NCBI GenBank assembly: GCA_001839685.1
Contig: MLAK01001037.1
Span: forward strand, 18,897 to 82,896
From: Tritrichomonas foetus
Lineage: Eukaryota > Parabasalia > Tritrichomonadida > Tritrichomonadidae
Direction of reading: 5' to 3'
Length of the DNA stretch: 64,000 nucleotides
Below the pieces are notes generated by a model, which saw nothing but the letters and a program-made list of their open reading frames with translations, searched no databases and had not been told where the DNA came from. How positions within the stretch are numbered: position 1 is the stretch's first letter; every line of letters starts with the position of its first letter. Positions 1 to 7,243 of the stretch are shown piece by piece. Both the position numbers and the translations under genes were made by a program.

Positions 1-161
1 AAAAGCGGCAAATGATGGGAATTTGGAGAAGATTTTTGATAAATATCATCTAGTTTCGTCTGAATAGTATTGAAAAGCGATTGAAGTATATCAACGGCAT
101 TCAGTGATTCTGAACTTGAGGAGTTTCCCATAGATTTGGAATTATTTGGTGAGAAATTCAT
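1..161 (-). CDS. Partial CDS (N-terminal 53 codons), unknown protein
   Basis: On the minus strand an ATG at 161 opens a frame that stays open for 53 codons to the left edge of the window. The protein starts MNFSPNNSKSMGNSSSSESL and continues into a more helical stretch (NAVDILQSLFNTIQTKLDDIYQ). The Ser/Asn-rich start followed by an amphipathic helix looks like a genuine N-terminus. A TCATCTTC sequence lies directly before the ATG, resembling the Inr-like motifs of other genes here. No family can be recognised from so short a piece, and a chance open frame in this AT-rich DNA is possible, although the codon mix is richer in C and G than the intergenic DNA that follows. Confidence 0.5.
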   Translation of the reverse strand, partial: MNFSPNNSKSMGNSSSSESLNAVDILQSLFNTIQTKLDDIYQKSSPNSHHLPL

Positions 162-599
162 GAAGATGAATTAAAAATTTAATCATTGAAAAAATAATCG
201 AAATGTGAATTTGTGAGAAACGTTTTTTTATGTGATAAATTAGCCATAGAAATCTGTAATTGACCTTTCTCCATGATCGAAATAAAGAAAAGATTCTTCT
301 TGGTGATCATCCTAAAGTTCGCTCGGCAACTGTAATTGCTGATATCTATCATGTTAGACGTTCTTTACCAACAACTTGAATTATTACAATTATTGGAATA
401 ACGATAAATAATCATTCATGTCACTTTGGTGTATTTTTGATAAAGTCGAATTGATAAATAATGTATAGAATAATCATTTTCTCTAGAGAAAATGATAAAC
501 TCGAGTTACTTTAACAGAATAATAATTTCCGCCCAAATTTCAAATAGATGAGACCGATTACGTTTTTTAACGAAAATAACTTTTTATGAGTTTTGTGAT

Positions 600-940
600 A
601 TGACAAAATCAAGTTTAATTGAATCCACTGATCGGTTGTTTTACAAGGAGTTCAACAGTTTTGTCCATTTCAACAATTGTTTAATGAAGAGGAGTACTCT
701 AAATATACTCATTATTTACTAGCTATTTTCTCAAATCAGCTTGGAGTGAAATCTCAGTTTATATAATTTTCTGATTTCATGATTCTTGGGGATGTTCAAT
801 CATTGAATCAATAATCAGTGTTATTCATTGTTGGATCTTTTCTGTTTGAACAATCAAATTTCACGACTTCTGGTACTAATCATATGAATCATCTTTTTAG
901 GAAATCTGTTGTTCTATTTAACTTTTTCTATGGAAATTGA
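600..940 (+). pseudogene. Decayed protein-coding gene, family not recognised
   Basis: An ATG at 600 opens MTKSSLIESTDRLFYKEFNS, which then runs to a stop in its own frame. Shifting frame near 645-660 continues a protein-like reading (FNEEEYSKYTHYLLAIFSNQ, then LGVKSQF), followed by two in-frame stops around which the reading stays protein-like (FSDFMILGDVQSLNQ, SVLFIVGSFLFEQ, TTSGTNHMNHLF). One frame change and two stops in about 110 codons suggest an inactivated gene. A further coding-like piece at 1079-1195 could be its tail. The reading is my own inspection; no family was recognised. Confidence 0.35.
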
Positions 941-1760
941 TCAATCATATAAAAAGATGATTTTTTTTTCCTTATCAAAAAGTCATGAATAGCCATTGAT
1001 AAAGGCCAATTTTTTTATATCATGTTGATCAATTAAAAAGTTTAGATTTCTTGGAATTATTTCGAATTTTATCCTCGGAAAATGGGACGAAAAATCATAA
1101 TAAATCTGAAATGCCAACTGATGTGAATTCGACGAATAATATTATTTCCTCAAATTTTGTGAAGGAGACATTCAAACTACTCGCATTTGAATAATATTGC
1201 AAAAGCATTATTCAAAAATAATTGAATTGTAAAACATTTTTTTTCCCTTTACGATTTTGTTTATTACGATATTATTTTATTCAAAGGTATTAAGGTATTA
1301 ATAATTTTGATTACTCATATATTTCCTTCTGAGAGCAATGTATATCGACAAAACATTAATTTGTTCCGAGAAGGAAAGTATACCATCGAAAACATAAAAG
1401 AAAAATCGTAATAAAACCCAAAGAGATGATAAAATTCATCATTATTCCCCTAAAGAACAAGGTTAAAATTGAAAATACTAATATCTTATCAAAAATTAAA
1501 AAATATTATAAATTTACAAAAATAAATAATAAATATACTATATATAAAATAATTTATCAAATATAAAACATATAAATCACTATGGGATGAAATATTTATA
1601 TTTTATGATGTCCTCAAATTTGCTATTTTTCTAAATCTCCCACAATTTGATTCGCACTGAAATTTTGTATATACTCAACAATTTAACCAAAAATAATTAA
1701 AAAATTCACCAAAAATGTAAAGCAAAAATCATTGAAAAAGTAAATAGACTTTATTTTTAA

Positions 1761-1781
1761 AGATGTATACAAACTAACTAG
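1761..1781 (+). repeat. Left arm of imperfect inverted repeat
   Basis: Sequence AGATGTATACAAAC followed by TAACTAG. The reverse complement of the same sequence, with two differences, lies at 2961-2981. The similarity appears to continue outwards for about 30 bases, to a CATTGAAA motif at 1730 and its counterpart near 3010-3017. Together they bracket the gap-interrupted gene, so they may be the ends of a mobile element, but a chance match in AT-rich DNA is not excluded. Confidence 0.35.
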
Positions 1782-1890
1782 CTCTAGATGTAGAAGACTA
1801 TTGAGAGATCTAAATGAATAATTGTTGATATTATAGTCATCTAAAAATTATTTAATTGTAATCCTATTAATAATATATAAATATTATAAT

Positions 1891-2451
1891 TTAAAAATCA
1901 AGATACAGAGAAAACCAAATCCANNNNNNNNNNNNNNNNNNNNNNNNNNNNNNNNNNNNNNNNNNNNNNNNNNNNNNNNNNNNNNNNNNNNNNNNNNNNN
2001 NNNNNNNNNNNNNNNNNNNNNNNNNNNNNNNNNNNNNNNNNNNNNNNNNNNNNNNNNNNNNNNNNNNNNNNNNNNNNNNNNNNNNNNNNNNNNNNNNNNN
2101 NNNNNNNNNNNNNNNNNNNNNNNNNNNNNNNNNNNNNNNNNNNNNNNNNNNNNNNNNNNNNNNNNNNNNNNNNNNNNNNNNNNNNNNNNNNNNNNNNNNN
2201 NNNNNNNNNNNNNNNNNNNNNNNNNNNNNNNNNNNNNNNNNNNNNNNNNNNNNNNNNNNNNNNNNNNNNNNNNNNNNNNNNNNNNNNNNNNNNNNNNNNN
2301 NNNNNNNNNNNNNNNNNNNNNNNNNNNNNNNNNNNNNNNNNNNNNNNNNNNNNNNNNNNNNNNNNNNTTTCTTGATTTGGTCTTTCAATCGTTGTATCTG
2401 TATCCCTGCTTGAGAATGTGCTGTTGAGGACTGCCAGTCTATTTTCTTCAT
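1891..2451 (-). CDS. Gap-interrupted CDS, unknown protein
   Basis: The minus-strand frame starts at ATG 2451 and reads MKKIDWQSSTAHSQ, AGIQIQRLKDQIKK before entering a 444-base run of N. After the gap only WIWFSLYLDF and a stop remain, if the gap size is right. The first 28 codons have a coding-like base mix and a TCATAA Inr-like motif lies 15 bases upstream of the start, which supports a true start. The visible N-terminus is hydrophilic and predicted helical; no domain can be named. Because the gap length may be an estimate, the C-terminal ten residues and stop may not belong to this protein. Confidence 0.4.
   Translation of the reverse strand: MKKIDWQSSTAHSQAGIQIQRLKDQIKKXXXXXXXXXXXXXXXXXXXXXXXXXXXXXXXXXXXXXXXXXXXXXXXXXXXXXXXXXXXXXXXXXXXXXXXXXXXXXXXXXXXXXXXXXXXXXXXXXXXXXXXXXXXXXXXXXXXXXXXXXXXXXXXXXXXXXXXXXXXXXXXXXXXXWIWFSLYLDF
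1924..2367. other. Assembly gap (444 N)
   Basis: Continuous run of N. It lies inside a leftward gene and between the imperfect inverted repeats at 1761 and 2961, so it may hide a repetitive, hard-to-assemble sequence. Confidence 0.99.
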
Positions 2452-2462
2452 ATACTAAAATT

Positions 2463-2468
2463 TTATGA
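2463..2468 (-). promoter_or_regulatory. Inr-like motif (TCATAA)
   Basis: TCATAA on the minus strand fits the trichomonad initiator consensus TCA(Y)(W). The A at the expected transcription start lies 15 bases before the ATG at 2451. Confidence 0.4.
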
Positions 2469-2960
2469 CAGAAAAGATTTCAATACATTCATATTTGTCA
2501 AATGGAAATTGAATTAATTCAACATCACTGAGTTAAAACTATCAAAATTTTCGCGATTTTTAATTAAAAATCGATAGAAGAAGTGTAAATAGAATTATGG
2601 GAAGCAGTATTATAATCTTTGTGATTCTTGGAAAAAAAGCTTCTCACAATTTTTTTTTAGGCTTTCTCCAAAATCGCTCTTTTTTCGGTTTAATTGTTGC
2701 AAAATTTCAAAACTATGAATAAATATGGCTCATAACTATAAAAAATAGATTTAACAATTGACTGAAAGCTGTTCACCCGAAAACTGAAACAATAGCTTCT
2801 TCAGAATCATTTTCGAAATATTTTTGAATTCGGCCATTTGCGAAGTTTGCGATAAGGGAAATTTTCGTCATTCTTTTAGCTATTTGGGTTTTGATTTTTG
2901 ACTGATGGTATTAAGTAATACTGATNATAAGGATCATTTNAGTNATTTCGTACGTTAAGA

Positions 2961-2981
2961 CTATTTGGTTTGTATACATCT
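2961..2981 (-). repeat. Right arm of imperfect inverted repeat
   Basis: Reverse complement reads AGATGTATACAAAC then CAAATAG, matching the left arm at 1761-1781 at 19 of 21 positions. Confidence 0.35.
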
Positions 2982-3110
2982 ATTTTTAAAATAATATTTT
3001 AATGCTATTTCAATGTTTTTTCATCTTTCCCTTACATTTTTTCAAATAGTTTAAATCCTTTCAAATAGATTCAAAAAATTAACCTTTCAATTATTTTCAG
3101 AATTGTCAAT

Positions 3111-4088
3111 ATGATTTCTCTTGTCGATTTACTAAGCCGACCTTGCAAATTGCCCCCAATCACTCACATCGCCGATGGAATGCCAACAATCACGCTCGCT
3201 CTTGCCCCGGACGATAACATAAATTTACTTCATACTGCAAATCCCAGAATGCCTTGTAACGAAGACGCTTCATCTTGTTTCAAAGCAAACTCAGTCGATT
3301 TTCCAAATTACTATCTTCATGCGGACAAGAATATCAATGACAATCCTCCTAAAAATAACAATACAATCAATCAATCATTGATTGATCGCCTAAACTCATC
3401 AAACGATCAAAATACTGATATCGATAATGTTGATATAAATGACGAAATTGATTACCACAAAATCAATCAATCGAATAATGAAAATATTGATTCTCAAAAT
3501 CTCAACAAAAACCAAGCAAAAGAAAGCGGCCAGTACACTCTTATTGACGATTTATCAATTATCAGAGCAATTGCATCATATTACGGCATGCATTTCTCGG
3601 GAAAGATCCCCTGGTCATTTTGGCAAACCTACAAACGGGCGACGAAAAGTGATCGATCTACATCATCTCTTTATCACCACTGGAGTGGTGTTATGCAGAA
3701 GAAATATGGAGGGTTTATAGCCGCTGGAAAAATATCAGATTGTATTGCCTGGCTTGAAGCAGCTTCAGGCTATAAATCTTCATCGTCACATACGCATCAA
3801 CAAAGTTCCATCCCAAAATTCTCATCAAACTCCAGTCATAATTCCCTTCATAGTTTGAATTCTAATCATCTAATGTATGCTCATTCAAATAGTACGAACA
3901 GCTATGATTTCGATCATTCGCAAAGCCAGTATATCAACAGTATCGAGCCTGCTGGACTGCCACTGATTCAACAACATTCACAACCACCAATCGAGATTCA
4001 ATACGACGAAAAAATTGTTAGAGAGGGAAGGTCATGTTTAGTGAGGACTTCCTCTTATCGAACTAATCCTTTTAGAAAACCAATATAG
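3111..4088 (+). CDS. Myb/SANT-like domain protein
   Basis: A 325-residue protein. The first ~140 residues are low-complexity and Asn/Asp-rich. A compact conserved-looking module follows at about residues 142-222: it begins YTLIDDLSIIRAIASYYG, has the core GKIPWSFWQTYKRATKSDRS, continues SSLYHHWSGVMQKKYG and ends near DCIAWLEA. The spaced tryptophans and the three-helix pattern resemble Myb/SANT or Rap1-type DNA-binding modules, so a nuclear DNA-binding role is plausible but inferred. The C-terminal third is Ser/His/Asn-rich and probably disordered. The start is supported by TCA directly before ATATG at 3106. Its downstream neighbour, the ZIP transporter, is on the same strand 178 bases away. 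The domain assignment is by pattern only. Confidence 0.65.
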   Translation: MISLVDLLSRPCKLPPITHIADGMPTITLALAPDDNINLLHTANPRMPCNEDASSCFKANSVDFPNYYLHADKNINDNPPKNNNTINQSLIDRLNSSNDQNTDIDNVDINDEIDYHKINQSNNENIDSQNLNKNQAKESGQYTLIDDLSIIRAIASYYGMHFSGKIPWSFWQTYKRATKSDRSTSSLYHHWSGVMQKKYGGFIAAGKISDCIAWLEAASGYKSSSSHTHQQSSIPKFSSNSSHNSLHSLNSNHLMYAHSNSTNSYDFDHSQSQYINSIEPAGLPLIQQHSQPPIEIQYDEKIVREGRSCLVRTSSYRTNPFRKPI

Positions 4089-4253
4089 GTTCTATATCGA
4101 ATGTTTTTTTTACTTAAACCGATAGTTTAAATTTATCGTGATCTATATTTATCTTATTGAACAAATAAATATTGAAAAAGTGAAGAAATAATTTTTTTAA
4201 GTATTATCTGGCCAATGATGTGTTAAGTACCGATATGTTAACTATTCGTCGGA

Positions 4254-4259
4254 TCATTT
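4254..4259 (+). promoter_or_regulatory. Inr-like motif (TCATTT)
   Basis: TCATTT fits the initiator consensus TCA(Y)(W). Its A lies 11 bases before the ATG of the ZIP transporter gene at 4267. Confidence 0.55.
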
Positions 4260-4266
4260 GTTGAAT

Positions 4267-5175
4267 ATGACAACAGAATACACATTTAAATTTTTATCAG
4301 CAATTGTAATTTTCATTTTGAATCTCTTATTTTCATTCCTACCATTGTATGTGACAGCACAAACAAGATGGGTATCTTTAGCAGAATCATTAGCAGGTGG
4401 CGTTTTTCTTGGTGCTGGGATTGTTCATTTATACCCTGAAGCATTTTGTTCAACAGAAAAAATTTTTCATGGGCCTATAGGTGCAGTTGTTTCACTTATT
4501 TGCTTTTGTGTTCTGTTTATTTTGGAGATTTTTGCATCTTCACATTCACATCATCATTCACAGCAATCTAAAAATGGAACAAATCGTGATTCAGAATCTG
4601 ATTCTGATTCAAGACATTTGATTGATCATAATGAATCTAATCCTGTTCTAAATGAAGGTAATTTATCGACGAATTTTGTTAAAAATGAAATTGGAAATAT
4701 TTCAGGAAAACTTGATTCGGTAACTTTTCTAATTTATATTGTATTAATATTTCATGGAATAGTTGAAGCAATTGCTTTTGGAATGATTGGCTCCACTCAA
4801 GTTTTAGTTGCTTTATTTAGTGCCATTATTGGTCATAAACCAGTTGAATCTTTTACACTTGGATTAATGCTTTTAAAGAAAAAAATCACCAAAAAATTGT
4901 ATTTTAGTATGATGTTAATATTTTCATCAATTGCCCCATTAACTATAGTTTTAGCATCATTGGTTAAGCAAGTAACACCACAATATATTGCTGAACTTGT
5001 AACTGCGGTATCAGCTGGCGCATTTTTGTTTGTGTCTTTTCATGAATTAACAGAAATGCTTGAAAGATGTCGAAAACTAGATACCCAATCTACAATTTAT
5101 CAAATCTTGTCATTTTTAATTGGCGTTGCGTGGATGTCTATGATTGGATTTAAGAGTGGAGAACACCACCATTAA
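4267..5175 (+). CDS. ZIP-family (SLC39) metal transporter
   Basis: A 302-residue polytopic protein that should move zinc or another divalent metal towards the cytosol. Hydrophobic segments occur near residues 8-30, 38-58, 70-90, 155-180, 185-205, 215-235, 245-265 and 275-295, matching the eight-helix ZIP plan. Family hallmarks are visible: AGGVFLGAGIVHLYPEA in the early helices, a His/Ser/Asp-rich cytoplasmic loop starting SHSHHHSQQSK, then FHGIVEAIAFG and IIGHKPVESFTLG, which carry the intramembrane His and Glu metal ligands. The C-terminus ends in HHH. The ATG at 4267 is used because the frame upstream has only TTG codons and an Inr motif sits 11 bases before it. It converges on the RCC1-like gene, with only 73 bases between stop codons. 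Confidence 0.9.
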   Translation: MTTEYTFKFLSAIVIFILNLLFSFLPLYVTAQTRWVSLAESLAGGVFLGAGIVHLYPEAFCSTEKIFHGPIGAVVSLICFCVLFILEIFASSHSHHHSQQSKNGTNRDSESDSDSRHLIDHNESNPVLNEGNLSTNFVKNEIGNISGKLDSVTFLIYIVLIFHGIVEAIAFGMIGSTQVLVALFSAIIGHKPVESFTLGLMLLKKKITKKLYFSMMLIFSSIAPLTIVLASLVKQVTPQYIAELVTAVSAGAFLFVSFHELTEMLERCRKLDTQSTIYQILSFLIGVAWMSMIGFKSGEHHH

Positions 5176-5248
5176 TTCATTTCCCCCCCTAGTTATAAAA
5201 TAATAAAGAATCCTAATATAATTCAACTGACTTAGTTCAAAATAATTT

Positions 5249-6286
5249 TTATTCTTTAATTCGAACAAATGAAAAATTCCTACCACATATAACTGAAATT
5301 GCATTTGTTATAATTTCTGATTTTTGTGGAAATGTATGTAGTTCATTGGTTCCAAGCATAGTTTTACTAAATTCACCACATCCTGTTCCCCATATTGTTC
5401 CACTAATATCAATAAACATTGTATGATTTAATCCTGCTCCAATGTCAATAATTTTACTATTGGAAAATTTTGGAATTTCTACAAAATCTTCATAATTATT
5501 AATTTTATTTCCTAGTCCAAGTTGACCAAACTTATTAAATCCCCATGCAAAAACTTCACCAATATTCGATAATGCAATTAAATGACTATCATAGCCAACA
5601 ATTTTTATAATATTTTTGCCTTTCAGACTTATAATTTCTTCATATTGATTTGAGCCATTAACAACTTTTCCACAGCCGAAAGTTTTTCCACTATTTGTTA
5701 AAATGACGTTTGATCCAGCAATTGTGAGAATTTGCTTTACTCTTATATTATTTTCATTAATATTATTGTTATTATTCGCCATATTATTGATATTTTGGAG
5801 AATTTGCCCATTGTCGCACCTTGTCGCTTGGTTTAATGATTCATTAATGACATACACTGAGCCGCTTACTCCAACAGCATAAGGATATAATTGTCCGAAT
5901 ATCGCAGAGAATGGTTCAGGTGAGGCAACTTGAATAATTCCACTTTGTTCATTTTCTGGTGTGGCAATAAAAACATCTCCATTATTACATAAAAATAATG
6001 AAAAGTTATTTCCACATTTTACATTGGAAACATTTTTGAGATTTGAAATTAAAGTTGGTTTTTCATATTTTCGGTATTCATCAAGTCCAATGGCACCATC
6101 TCTATTGTCACCCCATCCATAAGCAAATACTTGATTATCAATGGCAAGACCAAAGTTGCCACCGATTGATATTTTGGTAAGTTGAGGAATCTCATTAATT
6201 AGATCTTCTGCTAATGCTACATAATTTTCCTTGTGACAGAGCTGGAAACAGTTGTTTTCTCCAGATGAAATAATCTTGAACGACAT
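5249..6286 (-). CDS. RCC1-repeat (beta-propeller) protein
   Basis: A 345-residue protein made of RCC1-type repeats. Diagnostic pieces are ISSGENNCFQLC at the start, FAYGWGDNRDGAIGLDEY, KVVNGSNQYEE, VFAWGFNKFGQLGLGNK and DIGAGLNHTMFIDISGTIWG, each with the Gly-Trp-Gly/Gln-Leu-Gly pattern of a seven-bladed propeller. RCC1 repeats occur in Ran exchange factors and in many unrelated scaffolds; nothing here identifies the partner. A short Asn-rich loop (NNMANNNNNINENN) interrupts the middle. An upstream in-frame ATG at 6337 would add 17 mostly hydrophobic residues, but the ATG at 6286 fits better: it is where the repeat homology begins and it lies 12 bases after a TCATTTTT Inr motif that itself overlaps the longer version. 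Confidence 0.82.
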   Translation of the reverse strand: MSFKIISSGENNCFQLCHKENYVALAEDLINEIPQLTKISIGGNFGLAIDNQVFAYGWGDNRDGAIGLDEYRKYEKPTLISNLKNVSNVKCGNNFSLFLCNNGDVFIATPENEQSGIIQVASPEPFSAIFGQLYPYAVGVSGSVYVINESLNQATRCDNGQILQNINNMANNNNNINENNIRVKQILTIAGSNVILTNSGKTFGCGKVVNGSNQYEEIISLKGKNIIKIVGYDSHLIALSNIGEVFAWGFNKFGQLGLGNKINNYEDFVEIPKFSNSKIIDIGAGLNHTMFIDISGTIWGTGCGEFSKTMLGTNELHTFPQKSEIITNAISVICGRNFSFVRIKE

Positions 6287-6294
6287 AACCTTAA

Positions 6295-6300
6295 AAATGA
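6295..6300 (-). promoter_or_regulatory. Inr-like motif (TCATTT)
   Basis: On the minus strand TCATTTTT ends 6 bases before the ATG at 6286; its A is 12 bases upstream. It lies inside the longer open frame that begins at 6337 and argues for the shorter protein. Confidence 0.55.
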
Positions 6301-6439
6301 AAAGTAAAAAATGAGACCACAGAATGAGATTATCCAATTCTGAATATTTTTCAAAAAGTTACAAATGACAATGAATACATTCAAAAAGTTCAAGATTTCA
6401 AAATTTATTAAAAATCCATCTAATATTTCATTGTCACTT

Positions 6440-7243
6440 TTACAAGGGACGAGTTACCTTTGGTGACCACCTGCTGTCACTTTTATAGAGGTCTCTAAGT
6501 GTGTTATCGTTCAATCTAAGAGAATAGCTCATCTTATTTCTCCTTCTTGGAGTTTCGCAATCACGCGGCGCTGCTGGCTCGGCGATACTCCTTGTGGATT
6601 CCATAATTTCCGTAGATGTCGAGAAAGGTGTCGAAATTGGGAAAATTGCTTGAGAATTTGCGAGTTTTCTTGTTCCAACATTTCGCGATTTTGAATCGAT
6701 TTCTTTGGACAATTCTATCCATATGCTTGAATAATCATCTGCGATTTCGACGAGGTTGGCCATTTTCTCTGGTTTAGATAATCTTGTGACGATCAGGTGA
6801 ATTTGGGCTTTGCCTCTTCCACCTGGTGAGGCTGTATTGATTGCGCGTGGTGCTGTTGTCGAATTGAACGACATTTGCTTGTAACCAAAGATTGCATTGT
6901 CATTGATGTGAGCTGATGAAAAACGGTTAGGGTCAATTTTTCGACAGCTTCTTTTATTATTGAATGAGTATGAAAGACCAAAGCCTCCATTTAATGTAAA
7001 GGCTAAGTCTGGCTGTCTCGGCGTGGTTTGGGGTGGGGCCCGACCATCTGCAAGATCGAGCATCTCAAAAAGCTTACGCCTGCGGAAGGCTGGACATTTT
7101 TCAGCATACATGCAAATTCGCGCAGAGTAGCATGGCTTGAAGAATTGATCAATCAATGATTCTTCACTCTGGGTAAGGGGAACGGTGTCAAAATCATTCT
7201 TGGGGTCGAATTTGGTTGGGGAAGCAAGAAACGAATCTGCCAT
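6440..7243 (-). CDS. Hypothetical protein, Ser/Thr/Pro-rich
   Basis: A 267-residue protein with no family I recognise. The N-terminus (MADSFLASPTKFDPK) is followed by a compact Cys-containing piece (FFKPCYSARICMYAEKCPAF, then RRRKLFEML), a Gly/Phe-rich middle (LNGGFGLSYSFNN), and a basic Ser/Thr-rich tail with possible phosphosites (TPR, TPF, SPK). It has no obvious transmembrane segment or signal peptide. Base use is clearly richer in G and C than in neighbouring genes, which argues that the frame is real and well expressed or under codon selection. A TCAATTCCCG sequence lies about 17 bases before the start. The upstream side is a 2.7-kb gene-poor region. Confidence 0.7.
   Translation of the reverse strand: MADSFLASPTKFDPKNDFDTVPLTQSEESLIDQFFKPCYSARICMYAEKCPAFRRRKLFEMLDLADGRAPPQTTPRQPDLAFTLNGGFGLSYSFNNKRSCRKIDPNRFSSAHINDNAIFGYKQMSFNSTTAPRAINTASPGGRGKAQIHLIVTRLSKPEKMANLVEIADDYSSIWIELSKEIDSKSRNVGTRKLANSQAIFPISTPFSTSTEIMESTRSIAEPAAPRDCETPRRRNKMSYSLRLNDNTLRDLYKSDSRWSPKVTRPL

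Larger units (their letters stand above)
162..1890. other. Gene-poor stretch with gene relics
   Basis: About 1.7 kb without an intact gene. It is mostly AT-rich, but three pieces read like protein: a short one near 285-380 (ILLGDHPKVRSATVIADIYH), the relic annotated at 600-940, and one near 1079-1195 (KSEMPTDVNSTNNIISSNF). The remainder (1200-1890) is very AT-rich; apart from one arm of an inverted repeat at 1761-1781 I see nothing in it. Confidence 0.5.
2452..3110. other. Intergenic region with ambiguous bases
   Basis: AT-rich spacer between two divergently oriented genes, so it should hold both promoters. Single N bases occur at 2926, 2940 and 2944, next to the right arm of the inverted repeat (2961-2981). 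I see no gene in it. Confidence 0.6.

Noticed and set aside
1764..1781. GTATAC...CTAACTAG as a possible intron
   Set aside because: Only 17-18 bases, no coding frames on either side to join; better explained as part of an inverted repeat.
1891..1920. ACAGAGA string resembling the U6 snRNA signature
   Set aside because: It is not followed by the conserved GATTAGCATG region and no U6 stem is present; it lies in the antisense of a gap-interrupted ORF.
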